Of a stretch of DNA of 64,000 nt, positions 8,943-17,845 are shown one piece after another (the first letter of the stretch is position 1; each line of letters starts with the position of its first letter). The stretch spans positions 62,001-126,000 of the forward strand of contig NZ_JAIMCA010000007.1 of the NCBI RefSeq assembly GCF_025499465.1, in the 5' to 3' direction. The notes beneath the pieces were generated by a model that saw nothing but the letters and a program-made list of their open reading frames with translations, was not told the origin of the DNA and searched no databases. The translations under genes and the position numbers were made by a program. The stretch comes from Allobosea sp. BH3 (GTDB lineage Bacteria; Pseudomonadota; Alphaproteobacteria; Rhizobiales; Beijerinckiaceae).

Positions 8943-9557
8943 ATGTCCGACGAATTCGGTGAGAGCGGGCGGCCACCGATAGGTCCCATCCAATCCCTTA
9001 ATCGGGTCGTGAGGCTCGATGGGGCGGCGAACAGCGCGTCGGAGATCCCTGTCGAGATCACCGGCTTCGTCAAATGGTTCGACGTGTCGAAGGGCTATGG
9101 CTTCGTCGTCCCGGAGGCGGGCGGCCAGGACATCCTGCTCCATGTCACCATCCTGAAGCGTGACGGATTCAATACGATAGCGGAAGGCGCTCGCATCGTG
9201 CTCGAGGTGATAGAGAAGTCGCGGGGCCGTCAGGCTGTGCGGGTGCTCTCGATCGACACCTCGTCCGGACGGCACCCGTCTGAGATGCCGATGGCGCGCA
9301 CCAATGTCTCGGTCGCGCCGACCAGCGGCTTGGAGCGTATGGTGGTGAAGTGGTTCAACCGCCTGCGCGGGTTCGGATTCGTCTCAAAGGGCGAGGGCGC
9401 CCCGGACATCTTCGTCCATATGGAGACGCTGCGCCGTTACGGACTGGTCGAACTCATACCGGGCCAGACAGTGCTGGTGCGCTATGGACCCGGCCCCAAG
9501 GGGCTGATGGCGGCCGAGATCCGGCTCGAAGACGGCGGAGTGGCGAGCTCGCACTGA
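8943..9557 (+). CDS. Protein with two cold-shock domains
   Basis: 204 residues with two CspA-type nucleic-acid-binding folds. The first is near residues 38-105 (TGFVKWFDVSKGYGFVV) and the second near 135-200 (VVKWFNRLRGFGFVSKG). RNP1-like KGYGFV/RGFGFV and RNP2-like ILLHV/IFVHM patterns are kept in both. Two-domain cold-shock proteins are typical of alphaproteobacteria and are thought to act as RNA chaperones or regulators. The gene is followed by a sigma-54-type promoter for the next gene, so the two are probably separate transcripts. Confidence 0.9.
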   Translation: MSDEFGESGRPPIGPIQSLNRVVRLDGAANSASEIPVEITGFVKWFDVSKGYGFVVPEAGGQDILLHVTILKRDGFNTIAEGARIVLEVIEKSRGRQAVRVLSIDTSSGRHPSEMPMARTNVSVAPTSGLERMVVKWFNRLRGFGFVSKGEGAPDIFVHMETLRRYGLVELIPGQTVLVRYGPGPKGLMAAEIRLEDGGVASSH

Positions 9558-9611
9558 GCCTGCTTGAGGTGATTCGACACTGAACGCCGCGACCCCATGT
9601 CGCAATTTCGC

Positions 9612-9626
9612 TGGCACTTTCTTTGC
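9612..9626 (+). promoter_or_regulatory. Sigma-54 (RpoN) -24/-12 promoter before the HD-GYP gene
   Basis: TGGCAC (9612-9617), five bases, then TTGC (9623-9626) matches the RpoN consensus TGGCAC-N5-TTGC exactly. A transcript would start near 9638, about 55 bases before the ATG at 9693. This also rules out upstream in-frame start codons such as 9597. Confidence 0.7.
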
Positions 9627-9692
9627 CGGCGTTCACCTCGAAGCAATATGCGGCCTGCTAAAAGGAGCCGCTTGTTGCAACCGAGGGGCGCC

Positions 9693-10778
9693 ATGCTTCT
9701 CATTACAGACCGTGCCGAACGCAGCCGTTCCCTCGAGCGCGTGCTTGCGTATTGGGGTTCCTGCGCAGTTGCGGACATCGCGAAGCAGCCATCCGGGCCC
9801 GGCTATCGGCCTTCGCGCTTGGTGCTGACCGACATCGATCTCTCCTGCAGCGAATCGGTTCTTGCCGCGCGACGGATACTCGCGGCCAGTCCGGCCCGTG
9901 GGCGACCGCATCTGTGCGTCCTGCGCGGCGCGCCCGCCCATGCCGAGGTGCAGGCGAATGCGATCGGCGCGACCGTCACGCTGTCTGCCGACATGCCGCC
10001 CGGGATGATACGGGCCAAGATCGCCGAGGTCCTGGGCGACCGCGATGCTCCTGACGAGGCTGCACATCTGCCGCAACGCCTGCAGCGGGACATCGCCACC
10101 GCGACGGCTGCGATGGCGGATCTGCTGGCGGCCGCGGCTCTGGACGGCCCGCTTCCCGTCGGCGCCATCGATGCAGGCGTGGCAGCGATCAACCGGGCGA
10201 CCGAGGAGAGCGATCTCGGCGACTGGCTGTCGCTGGTCCGGCGGCATGACGACCTGACCTATCAGCATTGCCTGCTGGTCTCGGCCCTGGCGGCGGCCTT
10301 TGGACGGACGCTCGGCTTTTCCGAAAAGGACCGCGGGCTGCTGACTGCCGCCTCGGTGCTGCATGATATCGGCAAGGCGCGAATTCCCGTGGCGATCCTG
10401 CAGAAGGAAGGAGCGCTCACGGCCGAGGAGCGCGCGGTCATTTGCAGGCATACCGAATTCGGGCACGGGATGCTGGTGCGGCAGGGTGGTTTCGGCGGCG
10501 AGATTCTCGATGCCGTGCTCTCGCATCACGAGTATCTCGACGGCTCGGGCTATCCGCAGGGGCTGCAGGGCGCGCAGATATCCGATCTCGTGCGCATGGT
10601 GACGATCTGCGACATCTATGCCGCGCTGATCGAAAGACGCAGCTACAAGGCGCCAATGGCGCCGACGGAAGCCTATGGAGTCCTGACGGGGATGGCCGCC
10701 GATAAGCTCGACCGCGCCCTGCTGCGCGCCTTCGAGCGGGTCGCGTTCGCGGGAGCCGCCTCGGCTCGCAACAGCTGA
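9693..10778 (+). CDS. HD-GYP domain protein (probable cyclic-di-GMP phosphodiesterase) with receiver-like N-terminus
   Basis: 361 residues. The C-terminal half carries the HD-GYP signature: LHDIGKARIP (H224-D225), RHTEFGH, HHEYLDGSGYP and a later DIYAAL. This metal site hydrolyses cyclic di-GMP. The N-terminal 120 residues look like a degenerate response-regulator receiver (MLLITDRAERSR, LVLTDIDLS), but the full phospho-acceptor set is unclear. GAGGGG precedes ATG 9693; an in-frame TTG at 9675 behind AAAGGAG is an alternative. The RpoN-type promoter suggests control with motility, nitrogen or surface functions. Confidence 0.85.
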   Translation: MLLITDRAERSRSLERVLAYWGSCAVADIAKQPSGPGYRPSRLVLTDIDLSCSESVLAARRILAASPARGRPHLCVLRGAPAHAEVQANAIGATVTLSADMPPGMIRAKIAEVLGDRDAPDEAAHLPQRLQRDIATATAAMADLLAAAALDGPLPVGAIDAGVAAINRATEESDLGDWLSLVRRHDDLTYQHCLLVSALAAAFGRTLGFSEKDRGLLTAASVLHDIGKARIPVAILQKEGALTAEERAVICRHTEFGHGMLVRQGGFGGEILDAVLSHHEYLDGSGYPQGLQGAQISDLVRMVTICDIYAALIERRSYKAPMAPTEAYGVLTGMAADKLDRALLRAFERVAFAGAASARNS

Positions 10779-10785
10779 GCCGGTC

Positions 10786-11136
10786 TCAGAGCGCGAACGA
10801 CGTGCCGCAGCCGCAGGAACTCGTGGCGTTCGGATTGATGATGCGGAAGGACTGGCCGATCAGATCGTCGACGAAGTCGATGGTCGAGCCTTCCAGCAGC
10901 CCGAGCGAGGTCTCGTCGATCAGGACGGTGGCGCCGTCGCGTTCGATGACGAGATCGTCGGCAGCCTTCTCCCGGTCGACGTCGAAGACGTACTGGAAGC
11001 CCGAACAGCCGCCGCCCGAGACGCTGACGCGCAGCATCGAGCCGGGCGGCTCCTTCGCCATCACCGACAGAATTCGTTTAGCGGCGTTCTCCGTCACCGC
11101 GACGCCGTGCTGATTGACCGCGAGTTCGGTCGTCAT
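10786..11136 (-). CDS. erpA: Iron-sulfur cluster insertion protein ErpA (A-type carrier)
   Basis: 116-residue HesB/IscA family protein with the three conserved cysteines: C44 in SGGGCSGFQY and C108/C110 in SSCGCGTSF. A-type carriers pass Fe-S clusters to apoproteins in the cytoplasm. AAGGAG lies nine bases before the ATG at 11136. It is divergent from dgt with 86 bases between them, an arrangement common in Rhizobiales. Paralogues (IscA, SufA) share these motifs, so ErpA is chosen by context and length. Confidence 0.85.
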   Translation of the reverse strand: MTTELAVNQHGVAVTENAAKRILSVMAKEPPGSMLRVSVSGGGCSGFQYVFDVDREKAADDLVIERDGATVLIDETSLGLLEGSTIDFVDDLIGQSFRIINPNATSSCGCGTSFAL

Positions 11137-11222
11137 AGTCAGATGCTCCTTGCACCCTGCTTGCCCCGGAAGGTAATGCCCCGGCAGCGCCTCTACAAGC
11201 CGAGTGCGTCCGCGGGGCCGCC

Positions 11223-12464
11223 ATGCCGAATCCAGCCAGCCCGTTTCCACCAGCCGGTATCGAGCCCGGCGAGCGCTGGCGCGCGCCTTATGCCTGCCGC
11301 TCTTCCTTGAGCCGCGGGCGGCTCATCGCAGAGCCGGTTTCGGCGACTCGCGGCGAATTCCAGCGCGACCGGGACCGCATCATCCATTCGACGGCCTTCC
11401 GCCGTCTCAAGCACAAGACCCAGGTGTTCGTCTCGCATGAGGGCGATCATTATCGCACGCGGCTGACGCATACGATCGAGGTGGCGCAGATTGCGCGGGC
11501 GCTCGCCCGCGCGCTCGGCCTCGACGAGGATCTGGCGGAGGCGCTGGCGCTGGCGCATGACCTCGGCCACACGCCCTTCGGCCATACCGGCGAGGATGCG
11601 CTCGACGAATGCATGGCGGGCTTCGGCGGCTTCGACCACAATGCCCAGACGCTCAGGATCGTGACGCGGCTGGAGCGACGCTATGCCGATTTCGACGGGC
11701 TCAACCTGAGCTGGGAGACGCTGGAGGGGCTGGTCAAGCACAATGGCCCGCTGCTCGATGCCGCGGGTCGACCGACGGCTCGCTATGCGAAGACCGGCAT
11801 TCCGGCCGCGATCCTCGAATATCAGGAGAAGCAGGACCTCTGGCTCGACAGCTATGCCTCGGCGGAGGCGCAGGTCGCGGCGCTGGCCGACGACATCGCC
11901 TACAACGCCCATGACATCGATGACGGGCTGAGGGCCGGGCTGTTCGGCACCGCCGAGCTGCGGGCCGTGCCGTTCCTGGCGGGGCTGCTCGACGAGGTCG
12001 AGCGGCTGCACCCCGGTCTCGACGGCTCCCGACAGGCCAATGAGCTGGTGCGGCGTGTCATCACGCGCTTCGTCGAGGATGTGATCGGGGAGGCTCAGGC
12101 GCGGCTCGCGGCCTTGGCGCCGGCCGACGCGGACGCTATCCGCCGGGCGCAGATGCCGGTCGTCGCCTTCTCGGCCGCGATCACGGCGGCGGACCGCGAC
12201 ATCAAGGGCTTCCTCTATCCCAGCATGTATCGCCATCCCCGCATCGTGCCGATCCGGACGAGGGCCGCGCAGGTGGTGCGCGATCTCTTCGCGCGCTTCA
12301 GCGAGCAACCGGGGCTGATGCCGGACGAATGGGCCGCGGGCTGCGAAGGCCTCGACCAGCATCGCCGGATGCGGCGCATTGCCGACTATATCGCCGGCAT
12401 GACCGACTGGTACGCGCTCGACGAGCATCGCCGCCTGTTTGACGCCACCCCCTCGCTGCGATAG
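11223..12464 (+). CDS. dgt: Deoxyguanosinetriphosphate triphosphohydrolase-like protein
   Basis: 413 residues of the HD superfamily dNTPase type that converts dGTP to deoxyguanosine and triphosphate. The metal site is visible as HSTAFRRLKHKTQVF, THTIEVAQIAR and LAHDLGHTPFGHTGE, followed by the later YNAHDIDDGLRAG. It lies next to erpA and upstream of argS as in many Rhizobiales. The start at 11223 gives the usual family N-terminus, with SRGRLIAEPVSATRGEFQRD before the first His motif. Confidence 0.9.
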   Translation: MPNPASPFPPAGIEPGERWRAPYACRSSLSRGRLIAEPVSATRGEFQRDRDRIIHSTAFRRLKHKTQVFVSHEGDHYRTRLTHTIEVAQIARALARALGLDEDLAEALALAHDLGHTPFGHTGEDALDECMAGFGGFDHNAQTLRIVTRLERRYADFDGLNLSWETLEGLVKHNGPLLDAAGRPTARYAKTGIPAAILEYQEKQDLWLDSYASAEAQVAALADDIAYNAHDIDDGLRAGLFGTAELRAVPFLAGLLDEVERLHPGLDGSRQANELVRRVITRFVEDVIGEAQARLAALAPADADAIRRAQMPVVAFSAAITAADRDIKGFLYPSMYRHPRIVPIRTRAAQVVRDLFARFSEQPGLMPDEWAAGCEGLDQHRRMRRIADYIAGMTDWYALDEHRRLFDATPSLR

Positions 12465-12500
12465 GGCCGGGCGGCCTTACCAGATGTTCGAGCCTGAATG

Positions 12501-12620
12501 AGCCCTCATCCTGAGGAGCGCTTCATGGAAGCGCGTCTCGAAGGATGGTCCAGGAGGCTCCGGAACAATCTGGAGCATCCTTCGAGACGCAAGCTTCGCT
12601 TGCTCCTCAGGATGAGGGCT
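12501..12620. repeat. Long imperfect palindromic repeat, family D
   Basis: AGCCCTCATCCTGAGGAGC at the left end is mirrored by GCTCCTCAGGATGAGGGCT at the right. Internal arms (GCGTCTCGAAGGAT and ATCCTTCGAGACGC) extend the pairing to nearly the whole 120 bases. A shorter degenerate relative is at 20533-20567. As RNA it would form one long hairpin after dgt. Confidence 0.88.
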
Positions 12621-12625
12621 CTGTA

Positions 12626-12726
12626 GCATCGGACCGAAAAGTGGAATCCACTTTTCGGAAAAATCCGATGCGAGAACAACGAGATAGATCATCGTGATCA
12701 CGTCCTTTAGGACGCGCGATGATCTA
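12626..12726. repeat. Intergenic palindromic repeat, family C, copy 1
   Basis: GCATCGGA and TCCGATGC enclose CCGAAAAGTGG-N3-CCACTTTTCGG. A second hairpin, TAGATCATCG...CGATGATCTA, follows with GTCC/GGAC inside. Copies 2 and 3 are at 41347-41447 and, inverted, at 44456-44554. Together with family D it fills the 290-base gap before argS. Confidence 0.9.
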
Positions 12727-12755
12727 GGGCTTTCAACGGACAAGATGTGACCGCG

Positions 12756-14522
12756 ATGAACCTGTTCGAGATCTATTCCGCCCGTCTCCATGCCGCACTC
12801 TCGGCGCTCGCCGGGCGAGGCGCGCTGCCCGAGGGGCTCAATCTCGCGCGTGTCGTGGTCGAGCCAACCAAGGACCCGGCCCATGGCGACCTCGCCACCA
12901 ATGCGGCGATGGTGCTGGCCAAGGATGCCGGCACGAACCCGCGCGCGTTGGCGGCCCTGCTGGTCGAGGAGCTCTCGAAGGATCCCGAGATCGCGAAGGC
13001 CGAGATCGCGGGCCCGGGCTTCATCAACCTGACCCTGCAGCCGGCGGTGTTCACTGCCGTGCTGAAATCTGCCATCGCGGCGGGGCTGGACTATGGGCGC
13101 GGGCCGGCGAAGGCCGAGCCGAAGGTCAATGTCGAGTATGTCTCGGCCAATCCGACCGGCCCGATGCATGTCGGCCATGGCCGCGGGGCGGTTTTCGGCG
13201 ATGCGCTGGCGAGCCTGCTCGCCTTCGCCGGCCACAACGTCACCCGCGAGTATTACATCAACGACGCCGGCGCGCAGGTCGACGTGCTCGCCCGCTCAGC
13301 CTTCCTGCGCTATCGCGAGGCGCTCGGCGAGGACATCGGCCCGATCCCGGAGGGGCTCTACCCCGGCGACTACCTGAAGTCCGTCGGCGAGACGCTGGCG
13401 AAGGCCCATGGCCCGGCGCTGAAGGACAAGGCTGAAGCCGAGTGGCTGCCGCTGGTCCGCAGTGCCGCGATCGACGGCATGATGGCGATGATCCGGGACG
13501 ATCTGGCGGCGCTCGGGGTCGTCCATGAGGTCTTCTTCTCCGAACGCTCGCTGCAGAAGGTCGACGGCAACAAGGACGCCGTAGGCGAGACCATCGCGGA
13601 TCTGCGCTCGCGCGATCTCGTCTACGAGGGCCGGCTGCCGCCGCCCAAGGGCCAGAAGGACGAGGATTGGGAGGATCGCGAGCAGACGCTTTTCCGCGCC
13701 ACCGCGTTCGGCGACGATGTCGACCGGCCGCTGCTGAAGTCGGATGGCAGCTACACCTATTTCGCCAACGACATCGCCTATCACCGCTCGAAGTTCACCC
13801 GCGGCTTCCCCGAGATGATCGACGTCTGGGGCGCTGATCATGGCGGCTACGTCAAGCGCATGCAGGCGGCGGTCAAGGCGGTGACGAACGGGCAGGGGGC
13901 GCTCGACGTCAAGCTCTGCCAGCTCGTGCGCCTGCTGCGGAACGGCGAGCAGGTGCGCATGTCGAAGCGCTCCGGCGACTTCGTGACGCTGCGCGAGGTC
14001 ATCGACGAGGTCGGCCGCGATGCGGTGCGCTTCATGATGATCTTCCGCAAGAACGATGCGACGCTGGATTTCGACCTCGCCAAGGTGGTCGAGCAGTCGA
14101 AGGACAACCCGGTGTTCTACGTCCAGTACGCGCATGCGCGCTGCGCCTCGATCTTCCGGCAGGCGCGCGAGGCCTTTCCGGATCTCGACTTGTCCCCGGC
14201 AGCGCTCGCCGGGGCCGACCTTTCGATTCTGACCGACGAGTCGGAAGTCGGGGTCATCAAGTCGATCGCGGCCTATCCGCGGGTGATCGAAGCGGCCGCC
14301 GCAGCCCATGAACCGCACCGCGTGGCATTTTTTGTGCATGAACTGGCGAGCGCTTTCCACTCATTGTGGAACAAGGGCAAAGACTCGCCGCAATTACGGT
14401 TCGTTAATCAAACTGATCGAAAGTCGACCTTGGCGAGATTGGCGTTCGTGCACGCAGTGCGCAGCGTCCTTGCTTCCGGTCTGGCTGTCGCCGGAGTTGC
14501 GGCGCCGGAAGAGATGCGCTGA
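12756..14522 (+). CDS. argS: Arginine-tRNA ligase
   Basis: 588 residues. The class I HIGH motif appears as HVGHG in ANPTGPMHVGHGRGAVFGD, and the KMSKS region as RMSKRSGDF. The N-terminal Add1 domain and the C-terminal DALR anticodon-binding domain (from about FYVQYAHARCASIFR) frame the catalytic core. It charges tRNA-Arg in the cytoplasm. ATG 12756 (MNLFEIYSARL) is the standard start, though an in-frame GTG lies at 12747. It begins the conserved argS-SPOR-nagZ-scpAB block. Confidence 0.96.
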   Translation: MNLFEIYSARLHAALSALAGRGALPEGLNLARVVVEPTKDPAHGDLATNAAMVLAKDAGTNPRALAALLVEELSKDPEIAKAEIAGPGFINLTLQPAVFTAVLKSAIAAGLDYGRGPAKAEPKVNVEYVSANPTGPMHVGHGRGAVFGDALASLLAFAGHNVTREYYINDAGAQVDVLARSAFLRYREALGEDIGPIPEGLYPGDYLKSVGETLAKAHGPALKDKAEAEWLPLVRSAAIDGMMAMIRDDLAALGVVHEVFFSERSLQKVDGNKDAVGETIADLRSRDLVYEGRLPPPKGQKDEDWEDREQTLFRATAFGDDVDRPLLKSDGSYTYFANDIAYHRSKFTRGFPEMIDVWGADHGGYVKRMQAAVKAVTNGQGALDVKLCQLVRLLRNGEQVRMSKRSGDFVTLREVIDEVGRDAVRFMMIFRKNDATLDFDLAKVVEQSKDNPVFYVQYAHARCASIFRQAREAFPDLDLSPAALAGADLSILTDESEVGVIKSIAAYPRVIEAAAAAHEPHRVAFFVHELASAFHSLWNKGKDSPQLRFVNQTDRKSTLARLAFVHAVRSVLASGLAVAGVAAPEEMR

Positions 14523-14618
14523 CGGCCGCTTGCCGCCAGCGCGCACAAGGTCAGTTGACCGCGCGAGCCCGGCGATCTTCCATAGGAGGAAGCGGCTTGT
14601 GCTGGATTGGATCGTGCC

Positions 14619-16439
14619 ATGAGTGAGCCAGCTAGGAACCGTTTCGCGCTCGACCTGGAAGAACTCGAGCGTCAGCTGCGTGCGGCAGGCCAGGAGTCGC
14701 GTCCGGGCCAGTCGTCGGATCCGCTTGCGGAGTTGACCCGCATCGTCGGGCAGGACGATCCGCTCAAGGATATTTTCAACGAGCGCCGGCCGCAGGGCCA
14801 GCGGTCGCAACTGCGGCAGGAGCCGAGCTTCGACAGCGCGCCGAGCTTCGAGCCGGTGCCGCTGCGGCCCGTCCCGGCGCCTGCTGCCGCACCGGCCGTG
14901 CCGCCCCTGGCGAATGTGCCGCCCGAGGAGCTTCGCGGGGCGCTCGACGAATTCGAGGCACTGCTGCGCCGCACCGATCCGCGGCGGCCTGCGTCGGACC
15001 CCGCGCCGGCCCCGATGGCGGCTGCCGCGCTGCAGCCGGTGGCGCGTCGTGACGATTTCGACCTGCCCGAGCCGCTGCCCTATGCACGGTCGGCGCCGAT
15101 GCAGCCGGTGGTCCAGGCGCGCGATCTCGATGAGAGCATGGAGGCATACGCTCCTCCGCCGGCCTTCGTCGCGCCGCCGGCCTTCGTCGCGCCGGCTGCC
15201 TACGCCGCGCCCGGCAACTATGCCGCGTCTGGCAACACGCCCAGAAACTATGCTGCGGACCGCAATTATGCCGAGGCCGACTATGACGAGGCCCCGGCCT
15301 ATCACTATGCGCCCGCCGGCGCGAACCCGCATGGCTATGAAGACGAGATGCCCGATCTGGAGCCGCGCCGTTCGCGCAAGGGGCTCTGGGCGGCCGCCGC
15401 GGTCATCGCCATTGGTCTGGTCGGCGCTGGCGCGGCTTTCACGATGCGCGGCGGTTCCGCCATCAAGGACGGCCAGCCGCCGGTGATCGCGGCCGATCGC
15501 GGGCCGGTCAAGGTCGAGCCGGCCAATCCGGGCGGCACCGAGATCCCGAATCAGAACAAGCAGATCTACGAGCGCAGCGCCGAGGCCGTTCAGGGCAAGA
15601 GCAAGGTCGTGGCCAGCGAAGAGCAGCCGGTCGACCTGCAGCAGATGGCGCGCTCGACCCCGGCTCGTGTTGTCCTGCCGGGCCCAGGCACCGCCAACAA
15701 CGGGGCAGCGCCGATGGCTCAGCCTGCCGCGGCATCCTCCAGCTCCGTCGGTGTCGGCACCGCACTCGCCGCCGCGCCCAGCCAGCCCCAGCGCAGCATC
15801 ACCCCGCCGGAACCGGCCCTGACGCCGATGCCGCCGGTGCCGGGCCTTGGCGAGCCGCGCCGCGTGCGCACCGTCTCGATCCGTCCGGACGGCACGCCCG
15901 CGCAGAACCCCATCGCCGTCGAAAGCCAGCCGCTCGCGACCGGCTCGGCTCCCAGTCGCTCCATTCCCGCGCCGGCCGAGGCGCCCCTGCGGATTGCCGC
16001 CGCGTCGCCGGCTGCCGTGGCATCCCCGGCCCCCGCGCCGATCGCGCCGCCTGTTGCCCCGAAGGTGCAGGAGCGGGCGACGACCCCGGCCGCCGCTACG
16101 ACGCCCGTGGCGCCGACCCGCCTCGTCAGCGCTCCTCCGGCCGCCGCCGCGCCGCCGCCGGCTCCGGCCACTGCGGCCGTCCGGGCCGGCACCGGCGATT
16201 TCGTGGTGCAGCTCGGCGCGCCGGGCAGCGAGGCCGAGGCGCGTGCGACCTTCGCCGCCCTCCAGCGCAAGTATCCGCAGCAGCTTGACGGCCAGGCGCC
16301 GATCATCCGCAAGACCGAGCTCGCTGGTGGCAAGACCGTGTTCCGCCTGCGCGTCGGGCCCTATTCCCGCGACGATGCGACCTCGATGTGCTCGCAGCTC
16401 CAGTCGGCCGGCGGGCAGTGCTTCATCGCCAAGAACTGA
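14619..16439 (+). CDS. SPOR domain-containing membrane protein
   Basis: 606 residues. An N-terminal cytoplasmic part of about 250 residues (starting RNRFALDLEELERQLR) is low-complexity and rich in Pro, Ala and Tyr, with NYAA-type repeats. One transmembrane segment follows (LWAAAAVIAIGLVGAGAAF), then a long Pro/Ala-rich periplasmic linker, and a C-terminal SPOR domain from about residue 526 (DFVVQLGAPGSEAEA to CFIAKN). SPOR domains bind septal peptidoglycan stripped of stem peptides, so a role at the division site is likely. The position between argS and nagZ is conserved in Rhizobiales. Start ATG 14619. Confidence 0.88.
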   Translation: MSEPARNRFALDLEELERQLRAAGQESRPGQSSDPLAELTRIVGQDDPLKDIFNERRPQGQRSQLRQEPSFDSAPSFEPVPLRPVPAPAAAPAVPPLANVPPEELRGALDEFEALLRRTDPRRPASDPAPAPMAAAALQPVARRDDFDLPEPLPYARSAPMQPVVQARDLDESMEAYAPPPAFVAPPAFVAPAAYAAPGNYAASGNTPRNYAADRNYAEADYDEAPAYHYAPAGANPHGYEDEMPDLEPRRSRKGLWAAAAVIAIGLVGAGAAFTMRGGSAIKDGQPPVIAADRGPVKVEPANPGGTEIPNQNKQIYERSAEAVQGKSKVVASEEQPVDLQQMARSTPARVVLPGPGTANNGAAPMAQPAAASSSSVGVGTALAAAPSQPQRSITPPEPALTPMPPVPGLGEPRRVRTVSIRPDGTPAQNPIAVESQPLATGSAPSRSIPAPAEAPLRIAAASPAAVASPAPAPIAPPVAPKVQERATTPAAATTPVAPTRLVSAPPAAAAPPPAPATAAVRAGTGDFVVQLGAPGSEAEARATFAALQRKYPQQLDGQAPIIRKTELAGGKTVFRLRVGPYSRDDATSMCSQLQSAGGQCFIAKN

Positions 16440-16466
16440 CGCCTGATCGATAGAACCGAATGAATG

Positions 16467-16496
16467 AGCGGCGGCGCCTGGCAAGGCGCCGCCGCT
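16467..16496 (+). terminator. Strong hairpin after the SPOR gene, probable terminator
   Basis: AGCGGCGGCGCCT (16467-16479) and AGGCGCCGCCGCT (16484-16496) form a perfect 13-bp stem with a 4-base loop. The T run after it is weak (CTGCATTTC), so termination may be incomplete. Confidence 0.6.
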
Positions 16497-16623
16497 CTGC
16501 ATTTCGGCCATATCGGATGGGCGCCGGAGGGCTTGTACGGCGGGTATCCGCGTGCGATCAGGGCGCCAACAACAAGATCGGGCCGCATCGAAGGTCGCGG
16601 CTGCCGAATCAGGAGGACACACA

Positions 16624-17718
16624 ATGGATCGCCGTCAATTCGTGAAAGTCGCCGGCGCCGGCGCTGCCGGCAGCGCCGCGATCGCCGCTCCTGCCATCGC
16701 CCAGTCGCAGCCGAAGGTCAGCTGGCGCCTGACTTCGAGCTATCCTAAGAGCCTGGATACGCTCTTCGGCCTCTCGACCCAGGTCGCGAAGCGCGTCGCC
16801 GAGGCGACCGACGGCAACTTCCAGATTCAGGTCTTCGCGCCCGGCGAGATCGTGCCCGGCCTGCAGGCGCTCGATGCCGTGCAGAACGGCACGGTCGAGT
16901 GCAGCCACACCCTGTCGAGCTTCTATATCGGCAAGGACCCCGCCTTCGCTTTCGAAACCTCGCTGCCCTTCGGCTTCAACGCCCGCCAGCAGAACGCCTG
17001 GCTCTATCAGGGCGGCGGTCTCGAGCTCTGCCGCAATTTCATGAAGGGCTACAATCTCTTCACGATCCCCTCCGGCAATACCGGCGCGCAGATGGGCGGC
17101 TGGTTCCGCAAGGAGATCAAGACGCTCGAGGACCTGAAGGGCCTCAAGATGCGCATCGCCGGCATGGGCGGGACGATCATGTCGAAGCTCGGCGTCGTGC
17201 CGCAGCAGATCGCTGGCGGCGACATCTACCCGGCGCTGGAGCGCGGCACCCTCGATGCCGTCGAGTTCTCCGGTCCCCTCGACGACGAGAAGCTCGGCTT
17301 CCAGCGTGTTGCGAAATACTACTACTACCCCGGTTTCTGGGAGGGGAACGCGAATGTCAGCTTCCTCGTGAACCTCGAGAAGTGGAACGCCCTGCCGGCG
17401 TCCTACCGGGCGATCGTCGAAGCGGCCTGCGCCGAGGCCAATGCGCTCTGCCTCGCGAAATACGATCACGGCAATCCGGATGCGATGATCCGCCTCGCCG
17501 GCTCGGGCGCGGAACTGCGGCCCTTCCCGCAGGAGGTCATGCAGGCCGCGTTCAAGGAGGCTTTCGCGATGTATGCCGAGCTCGCGGCCTCGAACGCCAA
17601 CTTCAAGACGTTCTACGATTCCTTCCTGCCTTACTGGAAGAAGGAGCAGCTCTGGTTCCGCATCGCCGAACTGCCTTTCGACGCGTTCAACGCCCAGATG
17701 TCGGCGCAGATGAAGTAA
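16624..17718 (+). CDS. TRAP transporter solute receptor (DctP family), Tat-exported
   Basis: 364 residues. A twin-arginine signal opens the protein (MDRRQFVKVAGAGAAGSAA, cleavage near AIAQ). The mature part has DctP-family features: VQNGTVECSHTLSSFYIGKD, LKGLKMRIAGMGGTIMSKLG and ALERGTLDAVEFSGPLDDEK. These receptors bind small carboxylates, often 2-oxo acids, in the periplasm. AGGAGGACAC precedes the ATG. No DctQ or DctM membrane genes are adjacent, so its permease must be elsewhere. It has its own strong terminator and interrupts the conserved SPOR-nagZ neighbourhood. Confidence 0.88.
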   Translation: MDRRQFVKVAGAGAAGSAAIAAPAIAQSQPKVSWRLTSSYPKSLDTLFGLSTQVAKRVAEATDGNFQIQVFAPGEIVPGLQALDAVQNGTVECSHTLSSFYIGKDPAFAFETSLPFGFNARQQNAWLYQGGGLELCRNFMKGYNLFTIPSGNTGAQMGGWFRKEIKTLEDLKGLKMRIAGMGGTIMSKLGVVPQQIAGGDIYPALERGTLDAVEFSGPLDDEKLGFQRVAKYYYYPGFWEGNANVSFLVNLEKWNALPASYRAIVEAACAEANALCLAKYDHGNPDAMIRLAGSGAELRPFPQEVMQAAFKEAFAMYAELAASNANFKTFYDSFLPYWKKEQLWFRIAELPFDAFNAQMSAQMK

Positions 17719-17757
17719 GTCGGCGCTGCGAGCATCGTTTTCGCAAGCCAGGCAACA

Positions 17758-17794
17758 GGGGCGGCCCGCAAAAGGCCGCCCCGATTTTCTTTTC
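17758..17794 (+). terminator. Rho-independent terminator of the TRAP receptor gene
   Basis: GGGGCGGCC (17758-17766) pairs with GGCCGCCCC (17774-17782) across a 7-base loop and is followed by the T-rich GATTTTCTTTTC. Confidence 0.85.
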
Positions 17795-17845
17795 GGCTCG
17801 GCCGGATCGCTTGACGCCCGGCACGCCGCTTCCTAACCCGATGGC

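Noticed and set aside
14394..16622. Very long open frame on the minus strand opposite the SPOR protein gene
   Set aside because: Its translation is Arg/Gly-rich low-complexity sequence mirroring the GC-rich third codon positions of the plus-strand gene; no start signal or recognisable domain.
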